Assembly: GCA_025201705.1 (NCBI GenBank)
Contig: MU616614.1
Coordinates: forward strand, 17,939-81,938
Source: Dissophora ornata
Lineage: Eukaryota; Mortierellomycota; Mortierellomycetes; Mortierellales; Mortierellaceae
Direction of reading: 5' to 3'
DNA length: 64,000 nucleotides
Positions 30,741-42,443 of the stretch are shown here, in pieces (position 1 is the stretch's first letter; every line of letters starts with the position of its first letter). The position numbers and the translations under genes were made by a program. The notes beneath the pieces are model-generated. The model saw only the letters and a program-made list of their open reading frames with translations, was not told the DNA's origin and ran no database searches.

Positions 30741-30850
30741 GTTGGAGCTGTCCGAAAGTTGTTCTAGGCGTTCGAAAGTTGTTCTAGGCGTTCGAAAGTT
30801 GTTCTAGGCGTTCGAAAGTTGTTCGAGGCGTTCCAGGCGTTCGACCTGTT
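30741..30850. repeat. 20-bp tandem repeat array (GTTCTAGGCGTTCGAAAGTT)
   Basis: Exact 20-bp copies occupy 30761-30780, 30781-30800 and 30801-30820, with degenerate copies on both sides (GTTGGAGCTGTCCGAAAGTT before, GTTCGAGGCGTTCCAGGCGT after). The centre of the unit contains the palindrome TTCGAA. Confidence 0.95.
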
Positions 30851-31489
30851 AAGTACATATTAGGTCTGTTGTTATCTGCTATGCAAACACTCGTGTGTCC
30901 AAAGCAAGAGAGGCAGCCGGTTACCATTCAGCATTGCCCAGCGTGTCGCCCGGTCTTTCTGTTGTTTTATCGAGAAGGAGACCCGCGAGCGTCTATGGAA
31001 ACCAAGGTGCACAGCAACGGTGGTATGGGAAAAATCCAACAGGGTCACGGAGAAGAAGAAGCGGAACTGACCAGAGGGTCAGCAAGCGCGACCGTGGAAG
31101 CAGATATACGGCTGGAGCCCTCGAGCGAACGAGTGTTTATGCGGCAAGTCTCCAACGGAGCACGAAAATGAGCAGTGCCCTGGCGAGCAACCAGACCCCC
31201 GAGTTGCCGATCGGGCTGTGCTAGCGAGCCTCAAGGGTTTGCAGTACCTAGGAGTGATGGAAAGGAGAGGATATATGGCAATCGAGCTGTTCAGGGAGGA
31301 CTAGACTTCCTTGAACTTGCCTCCACGAAGGGCGGCAAGGGTCATCCGGGGTTAAGCGCACCCAGTGTGTCGTAGAGAACGGATTGTGTCTCCTCAAGTG
31401 CTGGCAACCATTCTTACACTTCCAAAAACGGATTAAACTTGACGTCAATAAAAAAAAAAAAAGGAAAGAAAAAAAAAAAAAAAAAAGGT

Positions 31490-31605
31490 CAAAGAGGGGT
31501 TATCGCGAACATGGCATGGCACAGGAGTGCGACGCGCACTGTTGAGAGTGAATGCCGATGACAAATGAACAATGATGTGTCAAAATCAAAACCACCGAGA
31601 TCGAT
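31490..31605. repeat. Dispersed direct repeat, copy B
   Basis: Second copy of the module described at 30440-30535, here with a small insertion (CAAAATCAAAA) before CACCGAGATCGATGC. Confidence 0.75.
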
Positions 31606-31656
31606 GCAAGAAATCGCTTACTACATTTTTATTGACTTGCGCGACTGGACCACCAT

Positions 31657-31727
31657 GTTCGAAAGTTGTTCGAGCCGTTCGAGGCGTTCAACTTGTTCGA
31701 GGCGTTCGAGGCGTTCGACCTGTTCGT
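31657..31727. repeat. GTTCGAGGC-type array, second site
   Basis: Repeats of GTTCGA followed by GGC, GCC or ACCT, starting GTTCGAAAGTT as in the array near 30.8 kb but with a shorter and less regular period. Confidence 0.85.
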
Positions 31728-31869
31728 AGGGGGTGTCCAACCATATTTACCATGTTAGGAAAACGAGCAGCGCAGGGGGCCAACACGCCGAACAGAAATT
31801 CTTCTTGGTTCAAATTTCAGGATCAGAGTACTTGACCTGAAAGACTTGATTCTCGTCCCAAATACTTCA

Positions 31870-34684
31870 GGATCCTCTCTGAGCAAATAAAAAGAAAGTG
31901 TGCTGTAAGAGGCTCAGGCCATGCACGCTGCCCTATGAACCGCAAGAGAGCACGTCTCCAATCCCCGTCTGCGTCTATTTCGCTTGACGTTGAGGGCCAA
32001 GCTGACATGGACAACGGTCGAATGCCTGAAGTCGGCGAAAGAGATATCGAAACCGAGACTTCTCATAACCGCACTCAGCGGTGTGCATCTTGCAAGAATT
32101 TTGGCCACGCTCGCTCAAACCATAGTCACTGCCCTATGAATCCCAAGAGAGCACGTCTCCAAGTTCCGTCTACGTCAATTTCGCTTGATGCTGAGTACCA
32201 AGCTGACATGGAGAATGGTCGAGTCCCTGAGACATGCCAGTGAGTTTCTGCGCCATGGTCAACGCACCGATATAAAAAAATAGAAAAACGCACTCTAATA
32301 TTCATTCCATTTTTCCGCTTCTTGACAGGGCCCAACGACAGCAAAGGAACACCGATATGTATTCTGTGAGAAACGGGGCCATTTAAATCGCAAGCACGGT
32401 AGTTGTAACTTCAATCGCCAAAAGTACGCCGCTCTGTCCGCATGCACATTCAGGTCGCAATTGTCATCAATTATCACTCTAATCTGCCTTCTCACTGTCA
32501 GGTTACAGCAAAGGGAATAAAACGCTCAAAATATTGCCAGCAATCATCTTCACGACCCTGCGGGGCCATCCATCAACACCTCTGTTGATACCCTGGCTCC
32601 TCCCAACGTACCTGTCGACCCGCCTGCCCCCCTTGCCCTTCCTGTCGACGATCCTGCGCCTCCTGCCGTCGAACCCGCTGCCTCTCCTGTCCAAGTCCTT
32701 GCCCCTATCGCCCGAAGGGCATTCATCGAGGACTTGATCAAGAGCAAGCACGTCAGTGACCATCGACACTACGCTGGGGAAATAGTTACATGCCGTCACT
32801 GCAAAGCACGCATGTTGATCCAAGAACGATCCCTGATTGTAGGCCCCACGGTCACCGCCCCACTGTTTAATCTCTGCTGTGGCAACGGCACTATTCTCCC
32901 CCCCCCAAAAAAAAAAAAAATTGATCATGAGCCGATTATCTTGGATCTCCTCCGAGGCCCTCACAGAACCATTTTCGTACACACATCAGGAGGTACAGTG
33001 TACTGTCTTTCACGTCCACTGGCGCCATAGTCGACGAAAGCTACGCCACCCAGCCAGGCCCCTACATCTATCGCATCGGAGGAGACTTTTTCTACCGTCC
33101 TGGGTCTTTGTTACTGCCAGGAGAGCTGCAGATTGACCTTAACGACCCAGCTCAGCGCGAACGGCTGAAAGGTTTGTTCGCCCAAGTTTGGATCTATGAT
33201 CCATCTGTCCAGACTGCCCGTCGCATGGATATCGCCAATGGAGACTTAAAGGAGGAGATCCTCAATCAGCTTCAGGTGCTCTTCGAATGCATCAACTCGT
33301 TTTGCTAGGCATACAGGTCCATGCGGGAACAGCTTCAGAACGGCGAGAACGTTGACGAGTACAACCTCTTTCGGTGTCAGTATAATCTTCCGGCATCGAC
33401 CGAGGTTTCTTTGATCATTCCTGGAGAAGCCATCACCGCTGCCAGCAGGGATATCATCATCCAGGGCAGAGATGGCCCTTTCAACCGGGTCTTTGAGACC
33501 TCCCCCATCTTTGATCCCTTACATTTTGTCCTTTTGCATCCGCATGTCGAACACGGCTGGACATTCAAGGTCATTCCCAGGCACGACCCTGCAGCTGGAA
33601 ATGACGGTGGTGACGATGGCGAGGAGATCCAAGTCGAGGAGGGGGAGCTGAAGGTGGAGGGGCAAGCCGACGACGGTGTCGAGATCGATCGTGGGACAAC
33701 AGGCAACAAGTGGGTGACGCTTGCCCAATTCACTAGCTTTCGCCTTATGATCCCATTGATTTTCTGCTTCACATTGGAGAGGCATTGAACCAACAGTCGC
33801 AGTCGGAGACCACAGCGATTACATTTGCATACCGCTACAAGTCCTCTTTGCCCCTCTCCCCTCGACCACCCACGGTTCACCTGAAAAGCAGCTCATCAAA
33901 GCCATCTATCCCACCATTGACACTGCTCCACTGGACCCTGACCTCTTCATGAGTAGTATCATCTCGACGCCCCGTAACAAGGATGTTGCCACGTCGAACA
34001 GCATGGCCACCGATATGCTGTATCGCGGGCAAGACAGGACTCTGTCTCGGACCCAGAGTCATCAGGTCGGTATCCCATCGAATACTTGAACTCACTCGAC
34101 CCCTCGGGATTAGCGCCCTATGAACTGCGGTTGAAGATCGGACAGCCTGTGGTTCTCATACTCAATATGAACGCCAAGCAGGGTCTTTACAATGGCATAC
34201 GGCTCATTATCAGGTACCTTGGGAGAAAGGTAATGCACGCAAACATTCTCTTTAGCGCACACAGAGGTAAGTGCGTCTTTCTCCCTCGCATCCCTCTGAC
34301 CACTGTCGATGATGGCACATGCCCTGTCATGTTCACAAGGCGTCAGTTCTCAGTCAAGCCCGCCTTCGCTATGACCATCAGTTAGGCCCAAGGGCAGACA
34401 CTCAACTCCGTTGGCGTTTACCTCTCAGAGCCTGTGTTCGGTCATGGTCAACTCTATGTCGCGCTTTCCCGATGCACAGATCCTCGCCGTCTGAAGGTCC
34501 TTATCAGCAACAGCACCTTCAAGGAAGGGATGGCACGCATACCCGCAATATAGTCTACAAATCCATATTGTAATCATATAGAATACCCGCGTTATACCCG
34601 CGATATTGTTAGAAGATCCGGGTTGTAATAAAGCCATCACTCCTCCATTCATCACCCGTGCGTGAGCCACGGGCTTTTGCTGGT
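31870..34684 (+). mobile_element. Decayed Helitron remnant (Rep/helicase transposon)
   Basis: Pieces of a Helitron protein appear in order on the plus strand but in several frames. First come zinc-knuckle motifs (CASCKNFGHARSNHSHC, then CEKRGHLNRKHGSC). Next is the CRHCKARM...LCCGNG region near 32790-32890, and then the N-terminal helitron-like domain (VWIYDPSVQTARR, STEVSLIIPGEAITAASRDIII) at ~33020-33600. Finally, after an internal deletion around 33.8 kb, comes the C-terminal Pif1-like helicase end (KIGQPVVLILNMN, AQGQTLNSVGVYL, GHGQLYVALSRCTDP) at ~34080-34540. The Rep HUH core and most of the helicase are missing, and a TAG interrupts just before AQGQTL. The right end has a 6-bp-stem hairpin (CCCGTG...CACGGG, 34656-34674) followed by CTGG at 34681-34684 and a T, as expected of Helitrons. 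The left TC end was not located. It cannot move on its own. Confidence 0.8.
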
Positions 34685-35727
34685 CAGCTTGCATAAAACC
34701 ACATTTTCAACGAAATAGAAAATGTAAGGGTCCACAAAAGGGAAGGACCTTTTCTGACAAAGAGTTCTTCAAAAAGAAAAAAAAAAAAAAAAAAAACTCG
34801 AGTTGCTTCTTTCTAAACAAGGGGCTGAAGATGAAGGCCGCGCAAATGAGAGCTCCCCCCGGGTCTCTATTTTTTCGCTGGGGTCGGTCCAATAATCAGT
34901 CTTTGCCAGGATATACTTTTTTTCAGAACTTTGGGTGAACGTTCAAGACTGGTCGTTTGGACTTGCGGTGGCCTCATTTCGTATGCTGTAACGAAACTCA
35001 GGTCGAGGAGTAAAGCGCACGAGCCAGGCAGAAGGGCCGAGTTTCAGTGCCGATCAGACAAGAGGAAAAAGGGAGTGACGACTAAAGGGGAGGGAGAACT
35101 GGCAGTTTCAAGAACCACCATTTTCCAGGAGATGTTGCGGTTGCTGCAATTCTAAACGGCCCAGGTTCAGAACTTAACTAATGAACCCAAGGGCAAGGGC
35201 AGGCAGGTAGGGGGCTGCGACGGGTTTGAGGAAGACGACAATAAAAAAAAAAATTGGCAAAAATGGAAATGATCTAAGGAATATCACCTAGAACTACGCC
35301 AAAAAAGCAACAGCAGCGTTGAGCATCATCACCGTCATCGACCGAACGGGTCATGTGCGACACCAATGATGGAGCTAGGCAATTTACAAAGGGACTAGTC
35401 TACAATAAGGTGTACATTCGCCCGACTCTTGCATTGCCTCGCCATGTTATCTTGGCGTGCGATAAGTGTAATTGAGAAATGACAGGTTTGGACACAGAAG
35501 CGATGCATGGCCTCCTTGATGTTTATTACTGCAGCAGGCTGCGTTCGACTGCATGCTTGCGCGCAAGTGTAACAGAGGCTTCCCCTCAAAGGGCGGTGAT
35601 TCAACTCATTAATGAAAATCGGGTAACAGGAGCTGAGACCAGCATAAATACCACGCAGTTTGTTTGTTATTGCTCCTCACTTTTTCTCATTTCATTCAGC
35701 ATCTTTCATTCAGCACTTGCAACAGCC
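34685..35727. other. Intergenic interval
   Basis: About 1 kb with no supported gene. Poly-A runs lie near 34777. The last ~150 bp before the cyclophilin start include an AT-rich CATAAATA motif at about 35643. Confidence 0.5.
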
Positions 35728-36689
35728 ATGACCAACGGCAACATCAGCAGCACCAACGCCAGCAGCGGAGACACGCTCGTCTACCTCGACATCGAAATCG
35801 GCGACCAAGAATTCAAGGCCACCTCGTGGGATCTGTATGTATATTGTTGACATGTATTTTAAGCCGGGTTCCTGATATTTCCATGTCACTCATAGCATAC
35901 TGTGTTTGAATACGATGTCTTTTACATAGCTATCGCCGCGGACAAGCCTTCTTCGCGACACACGGCTCCCTCTACGGCTACGCAGGCATGACTCTCGAAC
36001 AACTTGAGCCAGAAGACAAACAAAATCTGCAAGAGATCTACGACTCGAACCCAGTTCTCACTAAAGGCGGGTCCATCACCTTGAACGAACCAGCGCCTCT
36101 TCCCGGCGGACGTCTTATCATCAAACTCGATGCGGAGGGATGTCCTAAAACTAGCCAGAACTTTTTGAATTTCGTGGAGTCGATATATACGAACAAGGTC
36201 CAAGAGGCAACATATGTTCACACGAGGTTCTTTAGACTGGTTAAGGATCATATCATCCAAGGAGGGGATTTCACAAAGAACAATGGGTCGGGCGGATTCT
36301 CGAGCTACCCGAGCATAGAGAACCCGAAACCGTTTGCGGATGAGCGACATGGACTGAGGAAGGGCGTGTTCAAGAAGGCAGGCGTGTTGGCGATGGCGAA
36401 CAGGGGGAAGAACACGAATGGATCACAGTTCTTTTTGACAATTGGACAAGGCGCCCGGTGGACCAAGGCTCTGGAAGGAAGCTATGTTGCGTTTGGAGAG
36501 GTTGTGGACGAGGAAGACGAGAAGAAGAAAACGGAGCAGAACGCAAGTGGACTATCGGGCACACCGAGCAATAATGGGTTGACATGTGTGGATGGATTGG
36601 CGTTGCTGGACAAGCTGAACAAGATCCCGACGGATGAAGAGGAGCGACCGATCCAGGCCATCACCGTTATTGGGTGCGGGCGCCTTTAA
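35728..36689 (+). CDS. Cyclophilin-type peptidyl-prolyl cis-trans isomerase with N-terminal extension
   Basis: Two exons, 35728-35834 and 35930-36689, joined in phase 2 to restore DLYRRGQAFF; 288 aa. The C-terminal ~190 residues are a cyclophilin domain: FFRLVKDHIIQGGDFT, GVLAMANRGKNTNGSQFFLTI and GSYVAFGEVV. The Q-G-G-D-F and S-Q-F-F-L-T-I blocks of the active site are kept. The usual cyclosporin-contact tryptophan context is altered, which may reduce drug binding. A ~70-residue N-terminal segment (LDIEIGDQEFKATSWDL, GYAGMTLEQLEPEDKQN) precedes the domain and is not a targeting peptide. The enzyme is expected in cytosol or nucleus and catalyses proline isomerisation during folding. Its 3' end lies about 170 bp upstream of the next gene on the same strand. 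Confidence 0.9.
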
Positions 36690-36861
36690 AAATAACAGCG
36701 TGAATATCTATCTCTTCATACCCATTGAACCAGCCATGTCTCACTCCATCCTCATATACCATTGCAATAAACCACACGTGATATTGTTACCTATGAGCTA
36801 CGGCCTCCGTTGGCAAGCGATCTTCTTCCTCATTCAAACGATTCTGAGGGAAGAGCAAGCA

Positions 36862-38007
36862 ATGTCCAGACTATTCACCTCAGGCAGAGCGTGCATGGCT
36901 AAGATTGGTGGGGGAATGCACCCTCGTCATGTTGCGCTCTCACCATGCGCTGCCTCAGGAGCACCAGTTGCATGGACCCGATCATTCGCGTTCTTCCGGG
37001 CACCTGTTTTGCCCTTCAAAGCAAGTATGCGGGTTATTCCTCGCAAAGGGGATTTATACTCTACCGCTCGTCTCAACACCACATCGCTCGAAAATGGAGA
37101 CCACAGCAACACGGCTTCTTACAAGAACCTACGAAGCTCGTCATCAATTGCTGCAACCCACTTTGATCTCTCTCAGATCGATCCCTCCGAACACTCTCAG
37201 ATCCTACGGAATTTTATTATCATCCCGGACTATCTCTCGCCAACCGAACACGACATGCTTATGGAAGCCGCGACCAAGAAGCTCAAGCGCGCACTTGGAA
37301 AGCAGGTGCGATATGAGGACGGACATTTCGACGGAGTCATCACCCGATACAGAGAATGTTCTGCCACAGATTGGGGATCTGGACCAGAGTCAACGGCCGC
37401 AGAATCATTACCAACATCTTCTCAAACCTCCGCCGGCAACAAAGACACGCCCGCGCCTCGACCTGAGAGAATATCACCACGGGAGATCATGCACTCGATC
37501 AAACAAGAGTTTTTCCCACACCACTGGAAATGGGTCGCGCCTCACATCTTGGAGCTCGAGCCTGGAAAGGGTGGGATCAAACCTCATGTGGACCATCTCG
37601 ATGCCTCGGGAGAGGTTGTCGCAGGACTCTGCCTGGGTTCTACAGCCGTTATGGAATTGATCCACGAGACTGACCCCAACAAACAATTCAGGGTCCTGTT
37701 GCCAAAGGGCTGCTTTTACTTCCAAAGAGATGGTGTTCGGTACCATTACAAACATGGAATCCCTATACTGAAAGAAGACCATCAGTTCAAAGGCATTATC
37801 ATTCCAAAGGAGAAACGCATCTCGGTCATGTTGAGGGTATGTTGTATCTGAGAGTTGTAAGTCTCTGTTGGACCTGCCAAACGACGTGAATGTCCTTCGA
37901 CTAACAATATTCTTGATCTACCCTCTCCGTCCTTTCCCGAGCAGAATGCACTAGATCCTTCGGTGCGCGGCGGTCAGACGAGCAACTCGTCGTATTACAG
38001 AGAATAG
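36862..38007 (+). CDS. ALKBH7-like Fe(II)/2-oxoglutarate dioxygenase, probably mitochondrial
   Basis: Two exons, 36862-37836 and 37945-38007, joined in phase 0 (SVMLR to NALDPS); 345 aa. The N-terminal ~80 residues are rich in Arg, Ser and Ala and nearly free of acidic residues, consistent with a mitochondrial presequence. The double-stranded beta-helix motif HVD (His242, Asp244), His298 in RYHYKHGI, and Arg325 in ISVMLR give the iron triad and the 2-oxoglutarate arginine. GLCLGSTAVMELIH and LLPKGCFYF match the ALKBH7 branch of AlkB proteins, which acts in mitochondria rather than in classical DNA repair. A ~50-residue Ser/Pro-rich insertion (TAAESLPTSSQTSAG) breaks the domain. The open frame extends upstream to 36634, but that part overlaps the cyclophilin gene, so the later ATG was chosen. 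A slightly earlier ATG cannot be excluded. Confidence 0.85.
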
Positions 38008-38174
38008 AATAGGAAACACACTATAGAAGTCCGGTTGCAATTCGTTCGTTTACTATTCATTTCTTTTTCTTTGGATTGATTATACGCGAATGCTTCAAAG
38101 TACAGGCAAAGAGAGGGAGTACATAAATAGCAAAGACGCGGAGAGAGTCGATTCATCGACGCTTGGGAGACCAC

Positions 38175-41100
38175 CTACTTCTTGCGAGTGGGTTTTCGCT
38201 CAGAAGTCTCCTGCGACGCCGAGTCAGAGTGTTTAGCCCTGCTCTTCGTTGCCTTGGTTGCAGGTGCCTCAACGGCCACTGAAGAATCTGCAGTGTCATG
38301 TACCGTGCCATCATCGTCAGTCGTCTCTTTTTCTTCATCCGTTTGAGTCGCTTTGACCTTGGATGGCTTCCGTCGAAGAGCTGCCTTGGATTTAGACGTG
38401 ATATCGCCTTCAGCGACCTTTCTCCGCACCACATGACTACTTTTAGTCGCCGACGTGCTTGTAGACTCCTCCTGCGATACCTCACTGCCGCCTGTGGTGC
38501 TCTTCATTCTTGTAGGGGGAAGAGCAGCACGCGACCCTCCTTTAGTTGTTTTGGCCGTCGATGACGACGACAGGTACGTCGAGTATGATGTAGCAACCTG
38601 TAGCGCTGCTACAGATTCCTCGGATTCCATTCTCGAAAGGATACTTTCTGTCGTAGATACAGTGCTCAACGATCTGGAGACCGCGCGAGGTATCCGTGCC
38701 GCTGCAACTGCCTTGCCTTTCGATGTAGACTTTGGGAGCGTGAACATGCTATCCCTACTGATATCAGGGTCGTCGCCATCGTTGTCCTCATCATCATCGT
38801 GATCGCCGTCATCGCCGTCATTCACAGTCTCGTTCTCCGCATCTGCTAGTTCGTGATCGGCGAGTTCGATCTTGTGCCTGATATATAGTGATGTTTAGAA
38901 CGGTTAGAGGCGATTTTAAATTGTCTGCAAAGAAAGAAACAACCTTGTAACCTGGTAAACCTAGCAATGACACATACGTTGAATATTCAGGGTCTTGGTA
39001 AAGGATAGTGTTCCAGATGAACTCTCTCTTCATTACTCTGAAGTTGCGTTTGATGAATGATTGAGTTGTGGCACAGTAGGCGTCTGGTCCAATGATGATG
39101 ACATTCTCCACCTCGTCATCCTGTGGAGGTCTTCTTTTGGCCTATCATGAATCGCAACAGAGTAAGAGGCAAGTCATTTAGCCAAACCCATGCAAAAGTG
39201 TTTTGATAGGAAAAATGCTCTATCTCCTTGATCACAACTCGTCTTACCCATACTTTCCCGCCACAGACTTCAATCATCGGCTTCACCTGAGAAACTGTCT
39301 CTCGTGTAATATATCCCTGCTCCACTAGGCTTTTGCCCTTTCCTTTCACGGTGACGAAATAAAAACTCAGATCCCTGAAAAGCGCGACGTTGTTACGCAT
39401 GTTCATTCTTGCCCGTTCGCAGGATTCTGCTAGGCTTATTCCATATCTCTCTTCCATGAACGATCCTTGGAACTGGCAACCTTCCCCTGTTTGGCATACG
39501 AATGATAAAATGAGGATGAATAAAGGAGGTCATTCAGCGTATATTTGAGCTTGTAACAATAATGTATACTGTATACTTACAGGGCACAAATCGACCTTTG
39601 TCTTTTGACTTTTCGAGCCACTGTAGGGTCACGATCGGGATGCATCGCACAATGGCGCACATCAGTTTCCAAGTCCTTGTAGTACTATCAAAGACGAGGA
39701 TCGTTGGTTCCTTGTAATCATTGTCATTACAAGACCCACCAGCAGCCATGATGATTTTTTTGTAGTACTCCTGGAAACAGATACCAAACGTTAGTTGAGG
39801 TACCTTCAGCACTACATCATGCCGAGTAAGAAACTTGGATGCGCAAGCTGTGTACATGCCTTTTTGATATTATCCAGACCTGGGGCGCTGATCTGCACCA
39901 CGTGCCGTTGCGACTCAAGTTCAACAGTGGAACGTCTGCTCAGTTGCCGGGAAGACGTCGTACGTACAAATGACGGAGACGGCGTAGTCGTTTTCATACT
40001 CTCAGTTCTGATCAGCTTGGCAGGCTTTGGCGACCTCTCTTCAGGGTCACTGTCTATGCTATGCTTTGGAGAGCCCTCCCTTGAAGATTGCGTGATAGCC
40101 TCATGTACAGTAGTTCCGATTACTTGCGAGGAGGTTTCGTCAAGTTGTTGCGAAGAAGTCACAGGTTCCTGGCTGTCCTTCAAGATCGGTCGCGACCGTC
40201 GTCGGTTGCGCCGTCTCGGAAGTTCATCATCGTCATCATCATCTGCATCCTCTGACACTCCATGATCAACTTCGTCGGCGCAGGCAATTGGTCCTCTGTT
40301 CCTTCGAGACTTTCCTTTGTCCTCTTTACCATCCCCATGACCCTGTTCGTTGTCAGACGACGTAGTGGACCCTCCTTTCTCGCCTGACGCCATACGAGTC
40401 GTTTTTGACAATGTTGTCCTGATGATATGATCGTTATGCCGCCTCGCTCCGAGTGAGTCCGTCATATATTGTGAGTCTCGACTTTCGCCATGTATGCTAC
40501 CAGAATCGGAGTCCAATGAACCTCCCAGCGAATCTGCTTGCGGCGCCAATGAGCGTCGGATATCAATAGTAGATGCATCGGACATGATAGAGTGCCTCTT
40601 ATATTCCGGGGTCTGAGGTACCTCGTCCTCGTATGCTTGTTTCTTGGAATTCCTTCTCTCTTCAGCATCCTGGCTTGCCTCCACGTTGTCGGGATTGGTG
40701 CTGCGTACCAATGTCGTATCGGCAATCAACTCTAGAGGTGTTGCAGGGATACGTTCTTGATAAACCTGAGAAAGCTCTTGTGATGCTGTCTCTGGTGATG
40801 CCTGACTAGAGCGAGTTAATGGTTGCGTATTCTGAGCTTCGTCCTGCTGTGTAAATTGCGTCTCGCAAACCATTTCCTGGTCCCTGTCAGATGCATCCTC
40901 AGACTTGATCTTTTGCGAGGAGGCGGTCAGCTGGAGGAGCTGTCTCTTTGGTTCGGATTCGTCTAGGACGCCCTGCGAGTCAGCAGGCTGAGAGATGGAG
41001 TCGTCAAATGACAGACTCTGAATGTCGCCGGGCTCCAATAGTTGAGTAGGGGCATCTGGGTCGACGTATGGCTCCGATTGAGGACCCAAATGCAAATCTT

Positions 41101-42316
41101 GATCCTCTGTGCTGATATCATTTTCCTCGTGGAGAGCGTCTAATTGTGATAAGTGTTGGGTAGGAGTCGAGCTCGATGATATACAAGGACTAGCACCTCG
41201 CTTTGTAAACTCCTTAGGCAGAATGTTCTTATCAATAGTCAGCGTTGCCGGGATACTATTGTCACTGTTGCTCTCCAAACTGCTGGATTGATCTCCGAAA
41301 CATGTTAACGTCGGGGTCGGGTCTTGCATGGTATATGTACACGGCATCGAGTCTTCCTCTGGAACATTTTCGCCTTCGTCGAGCTTATCTGGTTGATCCT
41401 GAACTGGTACTAGTTGCGTTGGAGCATCGTCGTTCGACGCACTGTCTGCAGTGTCGGTGTGTGGCTCTTGTGTCGCTGATGCAGACTTCTGAGCTATTTC
41501 CGCCCTGCGCGCTTCTTTGATTACTTTATGGACTTCATTCTATGAAGAAAGTTATTGACAAGCTCTGAGTAACATCGCAGTGCACAGTGCCGCCAATCTC
41601 GAGTTTTTCTTTGTGCCAGTTGCTTACCCGTGGCGGCAAGGTATTTCTTTTATCAAGGGGAATCGGCATATACTCGAAGAATATATTGCCCATTACAGTG
41701 AGTTGCTATGCCGTTTTCAATAAAGTTAGAAGGCAATGAAATAGGCAACACCGTCGAGTTAATGAGTTGGTGTGAGTAAAGTCAAGCACTCAACATACCC
41801 TTCCTCTAGACAGCTCGTAAAACGTGCCGCTCTTCAATTCGAGACCGTCGATTTTGGCCCTGAACGGAGTCTATTAGTGTGCAATGTATGTCTAGCATTT
41901 GTCAATCTAGCACTCTATAGCCAGAACATCCGTCAAATAACAAGGAAATTGCGCGGCACGTAAGGGGAAGCATGTACAAACATACGGCTGGAGACAACAC
42001 GTCCCTGACAAAGGCCATTTCTTTTTCGCCAGTTTCTATATCATGAACACAACATCGCAAACAGAGGGAAGCAATTTCAGCATCAAATTAGGTGGCCAAA
42101 CTGCAGAATGCTTCTACAGAGACGGTTGGCGTTATTACCAATGAGTAGGTGGCATGGGGCAAAGCCCCTGTCGCGTGGAATGTATGCCTCGACATTCCAA
42201 GGGTCGCTTCCGATGCGGTTAAGGCCCTCGTATATGTAGTAGACCTCCGGGATGCTTCTCCTTCCCAGCTTGACCAATAGCTTCCCGACGGGGAAGTTGT
42301 CGTCGGGGGGTTGCAT
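38175..42316 (-). CDS. FHA and tandem-BRCT checkpoint mediator (MDC1-like)
   Basis: Nine exons on the minus strand: 42316-42139, 42035-41986, 41870-41799, 41705-41628, 41539-39860, 39770-39581, 39486-39248, 39141-38978 and 38877-38175. All phases match; 1117 aa. Residues ~10-115 form an FHA-like domain (EGLNRIGSDPW, FAPCHLLIG, AKIDGLELKSGTFYEL). Residues 127-670 are disordered and rich in SQ/TQ sites (ETQFTQQDEAQNTQ, SSQQLDETSSQ), the usual targets of ATM/ATR-type kinases. Two BRCT-like repeats follow, at about 665-760 (VVQISAPGLDNI, TWKLMCAIVRCIPIVTLQWLEKS) and 780-880 (LSFYFVTVKGK, VENVIIIGPDAY, MKREFIWNTILYQD). The tail is basic/acidic. This architecture is that of MDC1-type mediators that bind phosphorylated H2A at DNA breaks. 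Intron 5 needs a GC-AG splice (donor GCATGT at 39859). The start ATG is preceded by a TTTCAG acceptor-like site, so a non-coding first exon is possible. Confidence 0.82.
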
Positions 42317-42443
42317 GCCTGAAATGGGAGGTGAATGGAATGAATTTGACAAAGAGACGAAAGCAGACGGACAAGTCGTTCTCCCTTTTTGTGCAATTGC
42401 CAAACAAGGATATTTTATTTAATTGCCTCCAATCCGAGCTCCA

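Larger units (their letters stand above)
29155..31870. other. Repeat-rich interval without a supported gene
   Basis: About 2.7 kb holding three families of short direct repeats (annotated separately) and long poly-A runs near 31450. An open stretch near 29435 (SPDADEEEDESTSEDDEY) has coding-like composition but no continuation that can be modelled. Confidence 0.55.

Noticed and set aside
36634..36861. Upstream extension of the ALKBH7-like frame
   Set aside because: Overlaps the end of the cyclophilin gene and has no family similarity; the later ATG at 36862 precedes a plausible presequence.
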